Source: Cystobacter ferrugineus (GTDB lineage: Bacteria > Myxococcota > Myxococcia > Myxococcales > Myxococcaceae). Taken from it: 64,000 nt of DNA. This document shows, in pieces, positions 18,986 to 31,022 of this stretch. The notes below the pieces were generated by a model. It searched no databases. It saw only the letters and a list, made by a program, of their open reading frames with translations, and had not been told where the DNA came from. The position numbers were made by a program, and so were the translations under genes. Location of the stretch: assembly GCF_001887355.1 (NCBI RefSeq), contig NZ_MPIN01000023.1:26202-90201 (forward strand), written 5' to 3'. Position 1 is the first letter of the stretch, and every line of letters begins with the position of its first letter.

Positions 18986-19570
18986 TCACTGCGACCGCGA
19001 CGGATGGATGACCCGGAGGGCCGTCCGGAAGGGCTCGGCGTCGAGCGCCGTGGAGTCGGGCGGACGCACCCAGGTGGCGAGCAGGCCGAAGGTGGCGTAC
19101 GCCCTGTCCTCGACGGCCGGACGGGTGCGCGTGTAGCCGTCCACCTCTCGCACCAGGGTCTCCAGCTCGGAGTCCCCCCGGGCCCAGGTGTCCGGGAGGC
19201 GCTCCCCGGTGCCCGCGGAGGGCTCGGCTCGCAGGACGCCCTCGAGCGGCACCCCCGGCCCCGGCTGCGGCGCGTGCTCCAGGGTCTCGTCGCGCACCGA
19301 GAGGGCGAAGACCAGGAGCGCCGCGGCGCAGGTGGCGCCCGCGCCGGCCACCCACTGGCGGCGACGCTGGCGGCGGCGCACCACCCCGAGGATGGCCTCG
19401 GGCGTGAAGGCGGGGGGAAGAGGTGGCTCGACGAGCCGCAGCCGCCCCGCGGAGGAATGGAGGCGGGCGAGCGCGCGGCAGTCCGCGCAGTGCTCCAGGT
19501 GGGCCTGGAGCCCCGGAGGCCGGGGCAGTTGCTCGTCCACGAGGGCCGCGGCGAAGTCCTGGCAGCTCAT
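18986..19570 (-). CDS. Anti-sigma factor, zinc-finger (ZAS) type
   Basis: A 194-residue single-pass protein. The cytoplasmic ZAS motif HLEHCADC (H24, C28, C31) should bind the sigma factor; one membrane segment lies at about 73-92 (WVAGAGATCAAALLVFALSV); the remainder is periplasmic. Its ATG overlaps the TGA of the sigma gene (19567-19570), so the two are made in coupled amounts. Release would come by proteolysis or conformational change on an envelope signal. Confidence 0.87.
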   Translation of the reverse strand: MSCQDFAAALVDEQLPRPPGLQAHLEHCADCRALARLHSSAGRLRLVEPPLPPAFTPEAILGVVRRRQRRRQWVAGAGATCAAALLVFALSVRDETLEHAPQPGPGVPLEGVLRAEPSAGTGERLPDTWARGDSELETLVREVDGYTRTRPAVEDRAYATFGLLATWVRPPDSTALDAEPFRTALRVIHPSRSQ

Positions 19571-20145
19571 GGGGTGTCTCCTCGCAGCGCGTCCGCAGCC
19601 TTGAGCTTCTGGAGCGCCCGGTAGAGGTGGATGCGGACCGTGCCGCGGGTGATGTTCATGGCGTCGGCGATGGCATCGAGGTCGAGCCCCTCGAGGTAGC
19701 GCAGGGAGAAGGCCGTGGCCTGCTGCGCCGGGAGCGTGCGCAAGGCCCGGCCGAACGCGAGCCACCGCTCGGCGCCGGAGAAGGACTCCTCGGGAGAAGG
19801 CAGGGGGGCGGGACCCAGGTCCAACACCTCGCGCAACACGTGCCAGAGCCGCCGCCGGCGCAGGTGGCCCATCGCGCGCGAGACGAGGATGCGCCGCAGC
19901 CAGGCCGGGCCCGCCCGGGGATCTCTCAAGGTGAGGCGTTTCTCGTAGGCATCGGCCAGGGCGGACTGCACCAGGTCCCTCGCCTCCTCGCCCTCCCAGA
20001 CGAGCCGGCGGGCCAGCCGCAGGAGCGCCGCCTGTTCACCCAGGACGAGCGCGTCGAAGTCGAGGGCGAGGCCCCTCTCCTCTCCTGACGTCTCCTGGAT
20101 GACGGCTGTGTCCTTCACGGTGGGACCTCGCGACTCGGTATCCAC
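19567..20145 (-). CDS. ECF-type RNA polymerase sigma factor
   Basis: A 192-residue sigma-70 family protein with a GTG start. Region 2 is LLRLARRLVWEGEEARDLVQSALADAYEKR and region 4 is AFSLRYLEGLDLDAIADAMNITRGTVRIHLYRALQKLK. The first 25 residues are a variable extension. It heads the operon with its anti-sigma factor and a CpxP-like protein, a standard envelope-stress arrangement. ECF genes usually drive their own promoter; the 105 bp upstream contains no pattern clear enough to call. Confidence 0.9.
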   Translation of the reverse strand: MDTESRGPTVKDTAVIQETSGEERGLALDFDALVLGEQAALLRLARRLVWEGEEARDLVQSALADAYEKRLTLRDPRAGPAWLRRILVSRAMGHLRRRRLWHVLREVLDLGPAPLPSPEESFSGAERWLAFGRALRTLPAQQATAFSLRYLEGLDLDAIADAMNITRGTVRIHLYRALQKLKAADALRGDTP

Positions 20146-20250
20146 ACTGGAGGACGCGGGAGCCGCCCGGGCGGCATACCGCTGATTTTCTCCCCGATTT
20201 TTTCTCCGCCGGGGACCCCCGTCCCGGAACGCCTGACGGGGGACGTGCCC

Positions 20251-20838
20251 TCAGCCCGCGATGGGGCGCATCAACCGGACCGCGAGCTGGTTGTAGTGGT
20301 CGCGCTTCTCGGTGTCCCCGAGGTGCGCCCAGACCTCGGCCAGCGCGCGCGCCGTGTCCGTCCCGCCCGGGTGCAGCTCCAGCGCCACCTCCAGCACATG
20401 GCGCGCGTGCCGGTAGCGCGCCTTGCCCGTCAAACCGATGCCCCGGGTGCGCTGCTTTCCCGACTCCTTCAGCAGCGCCTCGCCCAACTCGGTGATCTCC
20501 GCCGCCGTCCCCTCGCGCCAGCCGTCCTCGGGGTTGAGCAGTTGCGCCTGCTCCAGCAGGGGCCGGGCCGCCTCGGGCTCGTCCAGCTCGAGCTGGCAGA
20601 GCGCCGCGTTGCGATAGTGCTCGGCCGTCTCGGGATCCAGGTCGATGGCGCGCTCGAAGCATTTGATCGCCTCGCGCGGCCGGCCCAGGCTGACGAGCAC
20701 GGAGCCCTTGGCGCTGAGCGCCAGCACATGGTGGGGATCCTGGGCCAACACCCGATTGAATACCTGAAGAGCCGCCTCGTGGCGGCCGGCGATCGAATGG
20801 CTGACACCCTCGTTGAACGCCGCTAGCAAAGTGGACAT
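20251..20838 (-). CDS. Tetratricopeptide repeat protein
   Basis: A 195-residue soluble protein with three recognisable TPR units: about 8-41 (GRHEAALQVFNRVLAQDP), 42-75 (GRPREAIKCFERAIDLDP) and 76-109 (DEPEAARPLLEQAQLLNP), then a further pair around ARHVLEVALELHPGG. TPR arrays form protein-binding grooves. No signal peptide is seen from the chosen start (MSTLLAAFNEG, 20838), so it is cytoplasmic. The partner is unknown. Confidence 0.85.
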   Translation of the reverse strand: MSTLLAAFNEGVSHSIAGRHEAALQVFNRVLAQDPHHVLALSAKGSVLVSLGRPREAIKCFERAIDLDPETAEHYRNAALCQLELDEPEAARPLLEQAQLLNPEDGWREGTAAEITELGEALLKESGKQRTRGIGLTGKARYRHARHVLEVALELHPGGTDTARALAEVWAHLGDTEKRDHYNQLAVRLMRPIAG

Positions 20839-21074
20839 ATGGCCCCTTCTGGCCGGGCTCGCGTTCCCCCGCCCGCGCATCCGGCAACGGTCTGAAACGA
20901 ACGAAACCCGTAGCCTGACAGCATCGAGCCCCGGATGAGAACCCGGTCCGTGCACGGTCGGAACGTTTCCGTGAATTCAGCCCGCGCCCTCCTGGACCTG
21001 ACCTTCATCCAGCGGAAAGCGCACCTTCTGAGCTGAACTGCTGAACGCTGAACCCTGAACGAAACCGCTGGCCC

Positions 21075-21872
21075 TCAGCCGCCGCGGTCCACCAGGAGCG
21101 CCGAGAAGCCCGCGACGAAGTCCGGGTAGCGCGGCCGCCAGCCGAGTGCCTTGAGGCGGGCATTGGAGATGGCCCGATCTCCTCGGAGCGAGGGATGCAG
21201 CGAGGCCAGTGGCACCGTGGGAGGTGGAGGCACGCCCAGCCGCGCGCACAGCCAGCCCAGGGTTTCCGCCTGGGTGGCGGGCCGGTCATCCGCCACGCAG
21301 TACGTCGCGCCGGGGATGCCCCGCTCCAGCACCACGCGGAGGGCCTCCACCAGGTCATCCACATGAACCCGCGAGATGCGGCCCCCCCCACCCTCGGGGA
21401 TGCGGGCCGTCCCGGCGAGGACGCGCTCGTGCATGCCCCGGCCGGGGCCATAGATGCCCGCGATGCGCAGGCAGATGCCCCCCAGTGGCCGGTAGACGGC
21501 CTCCGCGTCGAGCCGTCCCCGGGCGTTGGGCGCCTCGGGCTGGACCGGGGTGTCCTCGTCCACGTGTCCCCGCGCGCTCCCGTAGACGCCCGTGGAGGAC
21601 AGATAGACGAGGCGCGAGGGGCGCGCCCGCGTCAGTGATTCGGCCAGGGACGCGTCGAGGCCCGCGTCGGGAGGAATGGAGATGACCACCTCGGCCCCCG
21701 CCGCCGAGGCCACGGCCTCCTCCAGGGACACGAGCGCGACGCCCACGCGCGCCAGGAGCTCCCGGCGTCCCGGGTCGCGCGTCACCGCCCGCACGGGGCG
21801 CCCTCGCGGCGCCTCCACGAGCGCCAGGCGCGTCAACGTGTCACCACATCCGAGCAGGACGAGAGGATTCAT
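21075..21872 (-). CDS. NAD-dependent epimerase/dehydratase-like SDR protein
   Basis: A 265-residue extended short-chain dehydrogenase. The nucleotide loop is degenerate (LLGCGDTLTRLAL instead of GxxGxxG) as in YeeZ-type proteins, but SSTGVYG and a later Arg-rich region typical of atypical SDRs are present; RLDAEAVYR supplies a Tyr but in an unusual context. It probably binds NAD(P) and a nucleotide sugar or other metabolite. The 165 bp upstream are shared with a divergent histidine kinase. Confidence 0.8.
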   Translation of the reverse strand: MNPLVLLGCGDTLTRLALVEAPRGRPVRAVTRDPGRRELLARVGVALVSLEEAVASAAGAEVVISIPPDAGLDASLAESLTRARPSRLVYLSSTGVYGSARGHVDEDTPVQPEAPNARGRLDAEAVYRPLGGICLRIAGIYGPGRGMHERVLAGTARIPEGGGGRISRVHVDDLVEALRVVLERGIPGATYCVADDRPATQAETLGWLCARLGVPPPPTVPLASLHPSLRGDRAISNARLKALGWRPRYPDFVAGFSALLVDRGG

Positions 21873-22036
21873 GAGGGCCGACTCCACGCGTCCCCTTCGG
21901 GCGGCACTTCGCTCCCGGCAAGCGGAGTTTCAGTCAGTGTCCAAAAACAAACGTTTGCACCGAGAGCCTCCACCGGCCCGCTCCGCGTGAAACGCCCCCA
22001 TGGCAACCTGAACTTCCCCCCCTGAGTCCCCCCCCC

Positions 22037-23368
22037 ATGAAGACCACGCTCGCCGCCCGCCGGGTCAAAAGCCGGGTCTTCTTCGTCTCCGCCGCGATCA
22101 TCCTGGTGACCTCGCTGGCCCAGTGCGCGTTCCACGGCTTCATCTGGGCGGAGGTGGGGCACATGGTGCTCGTCCAGCTCTCCTGGGTCGCCAGCTTCGT
22201 CCTGCTGGGCGTGGGGGTGGGCTCGGGGCACATGACGTCGGGGACGCCCGGCCCCATGTCCGGGCTGGTGTGCCTGGTGTGCATGACCCAGCTCACCCTG
22301 CTGACCGGAGGGAGCGAAAGCCCCTACCTCGTGACGCTCGTGTCCGTGCCGCTCCTGGTGTCGATGTTCACGCCGGACCTCCGGCTGCCGACGCTGGTGT
22401 CGCTCGTGGCGATGCTGGGGGCGATCCTGTTGATCAACCGCCTCGAGGGCATCCCACCGCGCACCTTCCTGCCCCAGATGCTCGCCTATGGGGCCATCGG
22501 CAGCATCGGGCTCTACGCGGGGAAGAGCTACCGGAAGCTGCGCCGGGCGGAGCAACTGGCGCAGGAGGAGCGGCTCCAGGCCCTGGAACGGCTGGCCGAG
22601 AGCGAGCGGCTGCGGCGCCACGCCGAGAGCGAACGCGCGGACATGGAGCGGCTGATGATGGTGGGGCAGCTCGCGGCCGGCGTGGCGCACGAGGTGAACA
22701 ACCCCCTGGCCTTCGTGAAGTCCAACCTGCACTACCTGCAGCACGCGCTGACGAGCACGGACAGCCCCACCGACGTGGCGGAGCTGCACGAGCTGCTGGA
22801 CGAGACGCGCCAGGGCGTGCTGCGCATCCAGCGGATCATCACGGACCTGAGGCAGTACTCGCACCCCATGGGCGCCCCCGAACAGGAGGGCTCGCCCCGC
22901 CAGGCCATGGAGGAGGCGCGGCGGCTGGCCCTGTCGCGGCTGCACTCCCGGAGCGAGGTGGTGTTGGACGTTCCCGAGGAGCTGCCCAACGTCCGGCTGG
23001 AGCAACGGCACCTGATGCAGGTGCTGCTCAACCTGCTGCTCCACGCGGCACAGGTGGTGGAGGAGGCCGGACCCGAGCGCCCCGCCCGCATCCTCCTGAA
23101 GGCCCGGCGGACCGCCCGCGACGTCCAGGTGGTGGTGGAGGACAACGGACCGGGCATACCCCAGGACGTGTTGCCCCGGCTCTTCGACCCCTTCTTCACC
23201 CCCCAGTGCTCCACGAAGGGTGTGGGCTTGGGGCTCGCTCTTTGCCGGGAGTACGTGCTCCGGGTGGGCGGAACGCTCACCGCGGAAAACCGCCCCGAGG
23301 GCGGCGCCCGGTTCATTCTCACACTGAACCAGTCCTCCGCACCCTCGACGCTGAGCCGAGAGACCTGA
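22037..23368 (+). CDS. Membrane sensor histidine kinase with an altered N-box
   Basis: A 443-residue protein. The first 160 residues hold about five to six membrane segments with little periplasmic sequence; 163-205 is a coiled coil; H218 lies in the H-box AAGVAHEVNNPLAF. The ATPase domain has G1 DNGPGIP, F FDPFFTP and G2 GVGLGLAL. The N-box reads NLLLHAAQV: the second Asn, which binds magnesium-ATP in active kinases, is His at 336. It may thus be weak or inactive as a kinase. The DEAD-box gene begins 30 bp downstream on the same strand. No cognate regulator is adjacent. Confidence 0.88.
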   Translation: MKTTLAARRVKSRVFFVSAAIILVTSLAQCAFHGFIWAEVGHMVLVQLSWVASFVLLGVGVGSGHMTSGTPGPMSGLVCLVCMTQLTLLTGGSESPYLVTLVSVPLLVSMFTPDLRLPTLVSLVAMLGAILLINRLEGIPPRTFLPQMLAYGAIGSIGLYAGKSYRKLRRAEQLAQEERLQALERLAESERLRRHAESERADMERLMMVGQLAAGVAHEVNNPLAFVKSNLHYLQHALTSTDSPTDVAELHELLDETRQGVLRIQRIITDLRQYSHPMGAPEQEGSPRQAMEEARRLALSRLHSRSEVVLDVPEELPNVRLEQRHLMQVLLNLLLHAAQVVEEAGPERPARILLKARRTARDVQVVVEDNGPGIPQDVLPRLFDPFFTPQCSTKGVGLGLALCREYVLRVGGTLTAENRPEGGARFILTLNQSSAPSTLSRET

Positions 23369-23398
23369 GCCAGAGGCGGTGCTACAAGCGGCCGCAAC

Positions 23399-25120
23399 GT
23401 GAACACCCCCTCCGATACCATCCCCACTTTCGAACAACTGGGCCTGGATGCCCCCCTCGTGGAGGCGCTCAGCGCACTCGGCTACGAGGAGCCCACGCCC
23501 ATCCAGCGCGCCGCCCTCCCCCCGTTGATCGCCGGCAAGGACTTGCTGGGCATCGCCGCCACGGGAACGGGAAAGACCGCCGCCTTCTCCCTGCCGCTCC
23601 TGCAGCGGCTCACCCCGGGTCAGCGCGAGCCCTTCTCCACGTCCGCGCTCGTGCTCGTGCCCACGCGCGAGCTGGCCATGCAGGTGGCCGAGGCCATCCA
23701 CCGCTATGGCCAGAAGATGGGCGTGAGCGTGCTGCCGCTCTACGGCGGCCAGCCCATCGGCCAGCAGCTGCGCGTGCTCAAGCGCGGCGTGGACGTGGTC
23801 GTCGCCACGCCCGGACGCGCGTTGGATCACCTCAAGCGCCAGTCGCTCCTGCTCGACTCCCTGCGCACCGTGGTGCTCGACGAGGCCGACGAGATGCTCG
23901 ACATGGGCTTCGCCGAGGACCTGGAAGCCATCCTCGATGCCACTCCGCAGGAGCGGCAGACGGCGCTCTTCTCGGCCACCCTCCCCCCGCGCATCGCCTC
24001 CATCGCCGAGCGGCACCTGCACTCGCCCGTGCACGTGAAGATCGCCCGGGAGAAGCTGCCCGCCGGCACCGGGCCCCGTGTGCGTCAGGTGGCCTATATC
24101 GTCCCGCGCCCCTTCAAGGCCGCCACGCTCGGACGCGTGCTGGACGTGGAGGCGCCCACCACCGCCATCGTCTTCTGCCGCACGCGCACCGAGGTGGATG
24201 AGCTCACCGTGTCGCTCAACGGCCGGGGCTGGCGCGCCCAGGCGCTCCATGGCGGCATGGATCAGGCGCAGCGCGACCGCGTGCTCAAGCAGTTCAAGAG
24301 CCACGCGGTGGAGCTGCTCATCGCCACGGACGTGGCCGCGCGCGGACTGGACATCGAGAAGCTGTCCCACGTCGTCAACTACGACGTGCCCAACGCGCCC
24401 GAGGCGTACGTGCACCGCATCGGCCGCACGGGCCGCGCCGGACGCGAGGGCGTGGCCATCACCCTCGCCGAGCCCCGCGAGCACCGGCTGCTGCGCAACA
24501 TCGAGAAGCTCACCGGCCAGAAGATCGAGCTGGCCACCGTGCCCACCGTGGCCGACCTGCGCGCGCGCCGGCTGGAGCTCGTGCGCGCCTCCCTGCGCGA
24601 GGCGCTCGTCGCGGGCGAGCTCGACTCCTACCGCTCCGTCGTGGAGAGCCTCGCCTCCGAGTTCGATCTGGTGGACGTGGCCGCCGCCGCGGTGAAGCTG
24701 CTCCACGACGCGCAGGTGGATGGCCAGAACGAGGAGGAGGAGGAGATCCCCGTGGTGAGCCCGCCGTCGGACAAGGGCCCGCGCGCGCCGCGTGGCGCCC
24801 GCTCCGGCGAGCGCCCCGGGCCCAGCACCCGGCCGGACGCGCCTCGCAGCGCCAAGCGCCGCGCGCCGCCCGACGCGTCCTTCGACATGGCGCGGCTGTT
24901 CATCGGCGTGGGCCGCCAGGCCGGCGTGCGTCCCTCGGATCTCGTGGGCGCCATCGCGGGCGAGGCGGGCGTGGAAGGCAAGCGCATCGGCGCCATCCAG
25001 ATTGGCGACACGTACTCGCTCGTCGAGGTCCCCGAAGCCCTCGCGGATCAGATCGTCGCCGCGTTGCGTCAGACCACGCTGCGCGGCCGCAAGGCCCAGG
25101 TACGCCGCGATCGGGGCTGA
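23399..25120 (+). CDS. DEAD-box ATP-dependent RNA helicase (CsdA/DbpA-like)
   Basis: A 573-residue helicase with GTG start. Q motif (FEQLGLDAPLVEALSALGYEEPTPIQ), motif I ATGTGKT, Ia PTRELAMQ, II VLDEADEM, III SATL, then domain 2 with ARGLDIE and HRIGRTGRAGREG are all intact. After a charged linker (about 450-490) the C-terminal 80 residues (FDMARLFIGVGRQAGVRP..) form the DbpA-type RNA-recognition domain that targets structured RNA, often 23S rRNA. It likely works in ribosome assembly or cold adaptation. Confidence 0.93.
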   Translation: MNTPSDTIPTFEQLGLDAPLVEALSALGYEEPTPIQRAALPPLIAGKDLLGIAATGTGKTAAFSLPLLQRLTPGQREPFSTSALVLVPTRELAMQVAEAIHRYGQKMGVSVLPLYGGQPIGQQLRVLKRGVDVVVATPGRALDHLKRQSLLLDSLRTVVLDEADEMLDMGFAEDLEAILDATPQERQTALFSATLPPRIASIAERHLHSPVHVKIAREKLPAGTGPRVRQVAYIVPRPFKAATLGRVLDVEAPTTAIVFCRTRTEVDELTVSLNGRGWRAQALHGGMDQAQRDRVLKQFKSHAVELLIATDVAARGLDIEKLSHVVNYDVPNAPEAYVHRIGRTGRAGREGVAITLAEPREHRLLRNIEKLTGQKIELATVPTVADLRARRLELVRASLREALVAGELDSYRSVVESLASEFDLVDVAAAAVKLLHDAQVDGQNEEEEEIPVVSPPSDKGPRAPRGARSGERPGPSTRPDAPRSAKRRAPPDASFDMARLFIGVGRQAGVRPSDLVGAIAGEAGVEGKRIGAIQIGDTYSLVEVPEALADQIVAALRQTTLRGRKAQVRRDRG

Positions 25121-25301
25121 ATGCCCATCAGCTGAACTCTCGTCACCTGAGATAAGCGAGATCGAGGTGAATCCTCGTGGATCAGGTTGAGGGGATTTGA
25201 TGGACTGAGCGTGTCGAAGTCCGACACCTCGCCTCAAAGTCCCCCCGACCGCCCGACATGCGTTTCGCGTGTGTCGTGGCGCCTGTTCCCGGAGTCGCCA
25301 C

Positions 25302-26621
25302 ATGAAGAAATCATTCGCTGCCCGCACCGCTTTTGGGCTCGGATTGTTGCTGGGTTCTGGCAGTGCCCTGGCCGCCACCACGCTGACGATTGGCACCGTC
25401 AACAACGGTGACATGGTCCGCATGCAGGCGCTGTCGAAGACCTATACGGAGCAGCATCCCGACGTGGAGCTGCGCTGGGTGGTGCTCGAGGAGAACACGC
25501 TGCGTCAGCGGCTCACCACGGACATCACCACCGGGGGCGGACAGTTCGACATCATCACCATCGGGGCGTACGAGGCGCCCATGTGGGGGCGCAAGAACTG
25601 GATCCTGCCGCTGGAGAAGTTCTCGCCCACGTATGACGTGGACGACCTCATGCCCAACGTGCGCAAGCAGTTGAGCGTGGACGGCAAGCTGCGCGCGCTG
25701 CCCTTCTATTCCGAGGGCTCCATCACCTACTACCGCACGGACTTGTTCGCGGCCAAGGGCCTGAAGATGCCCGAGGAGCCCACCTGGACGGAGATCCGCG
25801 GCTTCGCGGAGAAGCTGCACGATCCCTCCAAGAACGTGTACGGCATCTGTCTGCGGGGCAAGGCGGGCTGGGGCGAGAACATGGCGCTCGTCACCACCAT
25901 CGTGAACGCCTACGGCGGACGCTGGTTCGACGAGAAGTGGCAGCCCCAGCTCGACTCGCCCGAGTGGAGCCAGGCGGTGAACTTCTACGTGGACCTGCTG
26001 AGCAAGTTCGGCCCGCCGGGACCGAGCAGCAACGGGTTCAACGAGAACCTCACGCTGTTCAACGCGGGCAAGTGCGCCATGTGGGTGGACGCGAGCGTGG
26101 CGGGGGCCTTCGTCACCGACAAGACGCAGAGCCAGGTGCCGGACAAGGTGGGCTTCGTCAAGGCGCCGCGCCAGGTGACCCCCAAGGGCAGCTCCTGGCT
26201 GTGGACGTGGGCGCTGGCGGTCCCCAGCAGCTCCAAGCAGCAGCAGGCCGCGTTCGACTTCATCCAGTGGGCCACGTCCAAGGAGTACGCCAACCTCGTG
26301 GCCAAGCGTTATGGCATCTCCGCGATGCCGCCGGGCACGCGGCTGTCCACCTACGCCAACGCCGAGTACATGAAGGCCACGCCCTTCGCGCGCGTCACCC
26401 AGGAGGCCATCCAGACGGCCAACCCCGACTCGCCCACGCTCAAGCCCGTGCCGTACACCGGCGTCCAGTTCGCCACCATCCCCGAGTTCCAGGCCATCGG
26501 GACGCTCGTGGGCAAGAGCATCTCCGGCGCCCTCGCGGGCAGCTCCAAGGTCGACGCGGAGCTGAAGAAACTGAACGAGTCCGTGCAGCGCACGATCAAG
26601 CGCGCGGGCTACATCAAGTAG
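25302..26621 (+). CDS. smoE: Sorbitol/mannitol ABC transporter, substrate-binding protein
   Basis: A 439-residue extracytoplasmic solute-binding protein. A signal peptide (MKKSFAARTAFGLGLLLGSGSALA, about 24 residues) precedes the type 1 sugar-binding fold TLTIGTVNNGDMVRMQALSKTY with FDIITIGAYEAPMWG. It resembles SmoE-type polyol binders. It heads a six-gene operon: two permeases, an ATPase, a mannitol dehydrogenase-family enzyme and a fructokinase, which supports a hexitol or pentitol substrate. The start at 25302 was chosen because it opens the signal peptide. Confidence 0.88.
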   Translation: MKKSFAARTAFGLGLLLGSGSALAATTLTIGTVNNGDMVRMQALSKTYTEQHPDVELRWVVLEENTLRQRLTTDITTGGGQFDIITIGAYEAPMWGRKNWILPLEKFSPTYDVDDLMPNVRKQLSVDGKLRALPFYSEGSITYYRTDLFAAKGLKMPEEPTWTEIRGFAEKLHDPSKNVYGICLRGKAGWGENMALVTTIVNAYGGRWFDEKWQPQLDSPEWSQAVNFYVDLLSKFGPPGPSSNGFNENLTLFNAGKCAMWVDASVAGAFVTDKTQSQVPDKVGFVKAPRQVTPKGSSWLWTWALAVPSSSKQQQAAFDFIQWATSKEYANLVAKRYGISAMPPGTRLSTYANAEYMKATPFARVTQEAIQTANPDSPTLKPVPYTGVQFATIPEFQAIGTLVGKSISGALAGSSKVDAELKKLNESVQRTIKRAGYIK

Positions 26622-26677
26622 TCACTCGCGCGCCGCTCCGCCCCCACCCCCACCGCTGACCCCCTTGGAGTACCTCG

Positions 26678-27559
<882 letters not shown>

Positions 27560-27571
27560 GACTCCCCCACC

Positions 27572-28405
<834 letters not shown>

Positions 28406-28417
28406 CGGAATACGTCC

Positions 28418-29500
<1,083 letters not shown>

Positions 29501-29514
29501 AACAGACCTCACCC

Positions 29515-31008
29515 ATGCACACCCTCGATCAGGCCCATCTCTCCACCCTGCCCGCCGCCATCGTCCGCCCCGGTCATGACCGCACGAAGGTGCGCGCCGG
29601 CATCGCCCACATCGGCGTGGGCGGCTTCCACCGCGCGCACCAGGCCATCTACACCGACCGCGCGCTGGCACGGCCCGGCCAGGAGGGCTGGGGCATCTGC
29701 GGCATCAACCTGCTGCCCCAGGACGCCGCCATGGCCGTGGCGATGAAGAAGCAGAACGGCCTGTACACCGTGAGCGAGATGGCGCCGGACGGCTCGCACG
29801 TCTCGCGCGTCGTGGAGTGCATGGTCGAGTACCTCTATGCCCCGGACAGCCCCGAGGCGGTGCTGGCGAAGCTGAGCCACCCGGACATCCGCATCGTCTC
29901 GCTGACCATCACCGAGGGCGGCTACCTGCTCGACGAGCACGGCCGCTTCAACCTGGAGCACCCCACGGTGGCGCATGACCTGGCGAACCCGGAAGCCCCC
30001 CAGGGCGCGTTCGGATACATCGTCGGGGCGCTGGAGCGCCGGCGCAAGGCGGGCGTGAAGCCCTTCACCGTCATGTCCTGCGACAACCTGCGCCACAACG
30101 GCGCCCAGGCCCGGCGCGCCGTGGTGGCCTTCGCCCGGGCGAGGTCTCCGGAGCTCGCGGAATGGATCGAGCGCGAGGTGGGCTTCCCCAACGGCATGGT
30201 GGACCGCATCACCCCGGCCACGGACGCCGCCGCCAGGCAGAAGCTGCGCGAGTTGACCCAGGTGGACGACGCCGCGCCCGTCATCTGCGAGGACTTCATC
30301 CAGTGGGTGCTGGAGGATGACTTCCGCAACGGCCGCCCCGACTGGCACGAAGTGGGCGTGATGTTCACGAAGGACGTGTCCCCGTACGAGGAGGCGAAGA
30401 TCCGCCTGCTCAACGCGTCCCACACGATGCTCTCCTACCCGGCGTACCTGTCGGGCCTGCGCAAGGTGGACGACGCCCTGCACGACAAGCTCTTCTTCAG
30501 CTACCTGCGCGGCTTCCTGGATCACGACGCGGGCGTGTGGCTCAAGTCGCTGCCCGGGCTCGACATCGAGTCCTACAAGGACACGCTCCTGCGCCGCTTC
30601 GGCAACCGGGCCGTGGGCGATCAGCTCGCGCGCCTGTGCATGGATGGCGGCTCGAAGATCTCCGGCTTCGTGCTGCCCACCCTGCACGCGATCCTCGAGA
30701 ACGGGCGGCCCTACCACCGCATCGCCTTCTTCCTCGCCGCCTATGATCGCTACCTCAAGGGCAAGGACGAGAAGGGCGAGGCCTATCCCATCAACGAGCC
30801 CAACGCGCGCCCCCTGCTCGAGAAGGTGATGGCGAGCGACTCGCCGATGACGCTCATCCAGCTCAAGGAGGTCGTGGGCACGCAGATTCCGGCGCACCAG
30901 GGCTTCGTCGAGCTGTACCTGAAGCTGCGCCAGCAGATCGATACCCAGGGCGTGGTGGCGACGCTCACGTCGCTCGATCCCGCGAGCAAGACCCCGCCCG
31001 CGGCGTGA
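29515..31008 (+). CDS. mtlK: Mannitol 2-dehydrogenase family polyol dehydrogenase
   Basis: A 497-residue long-chain polyol dehydrogenase. The N-terminal NAD domain has HIGVGGFHRAHQ; SCDNLRHNG lies in the middle; the catalytic triad is K295, N300 and H303 in KIRLLNASH, matching the numbering of the Pseudomonas fluorescens enzyme. The family oxidises D-mannitol and D-sorbitol to fructose (or sorbose) and D-arabinitol to D-xylulose. The next gene is a fructokinase, and a xylulokinase gene lies 5.6 kb away, which fits both products. Confidence 0.92.
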   Translation: MHTLDQAHLSTLPAAIVRPGHDRTKVRAGIAHIGVGGFHRAHQAIYTDRALARPGQEGWGICGINLLPQDAAMAVAMKKQNGLYTVSEMAPDGSHVSRVVECMVEYLYAPDSPEAVLAKLSHPDIRIVSLTITEGGYLLDEHGRFNLEHPTVAHDLANPEAPQGAFGYIVGALERRRKAGVKPFTVMSCDNLRHNGAQARRAVVAFARARSPELAEWIEREVGFPNGMVDRITPATDAAARQKLRELTQVDDAAPVICEDFIQWVLEDDFRNGRPDWHEVGVMFTKDVSPYEEAKIRLLNASHTMLSYPAYLSGLRKVDDALHDKLFFSYLRGFLDHDAGVWLKSLPGLDIESYKDTLLRRFGNRAVGDQLARLCMDGGSKISGFVLPTLHAILENGRPYHRIAFFLAAYDRYLKGKDEKGEAYPINEPNARPLLEKVMASDSPMTLIQLKEVVGTQIPAHQGFVELYLKLRQQIDTQGVVATLTSLDPASKTPPAA

Positions 31009-31022
31009 GGAGCCAGCCCACC

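Noticed and set aside
25143..25170. Inverted repeat TCACCT / AGGTGA upstream of the polyol operon as a repressor site
   Set aside because: Only six bases per arm with a 16-base gap, easily found by chance; no regulator gene is adjacent.
21869..25423. An open frame of 1184 codons on the minus strand across the kinase and helicase genes
   Set aside because: It is antisense to two genes with intact family motifs and reads as low-complexity His/Gly/Arg-rich sequence, the usual shadow at very high third-position GC.
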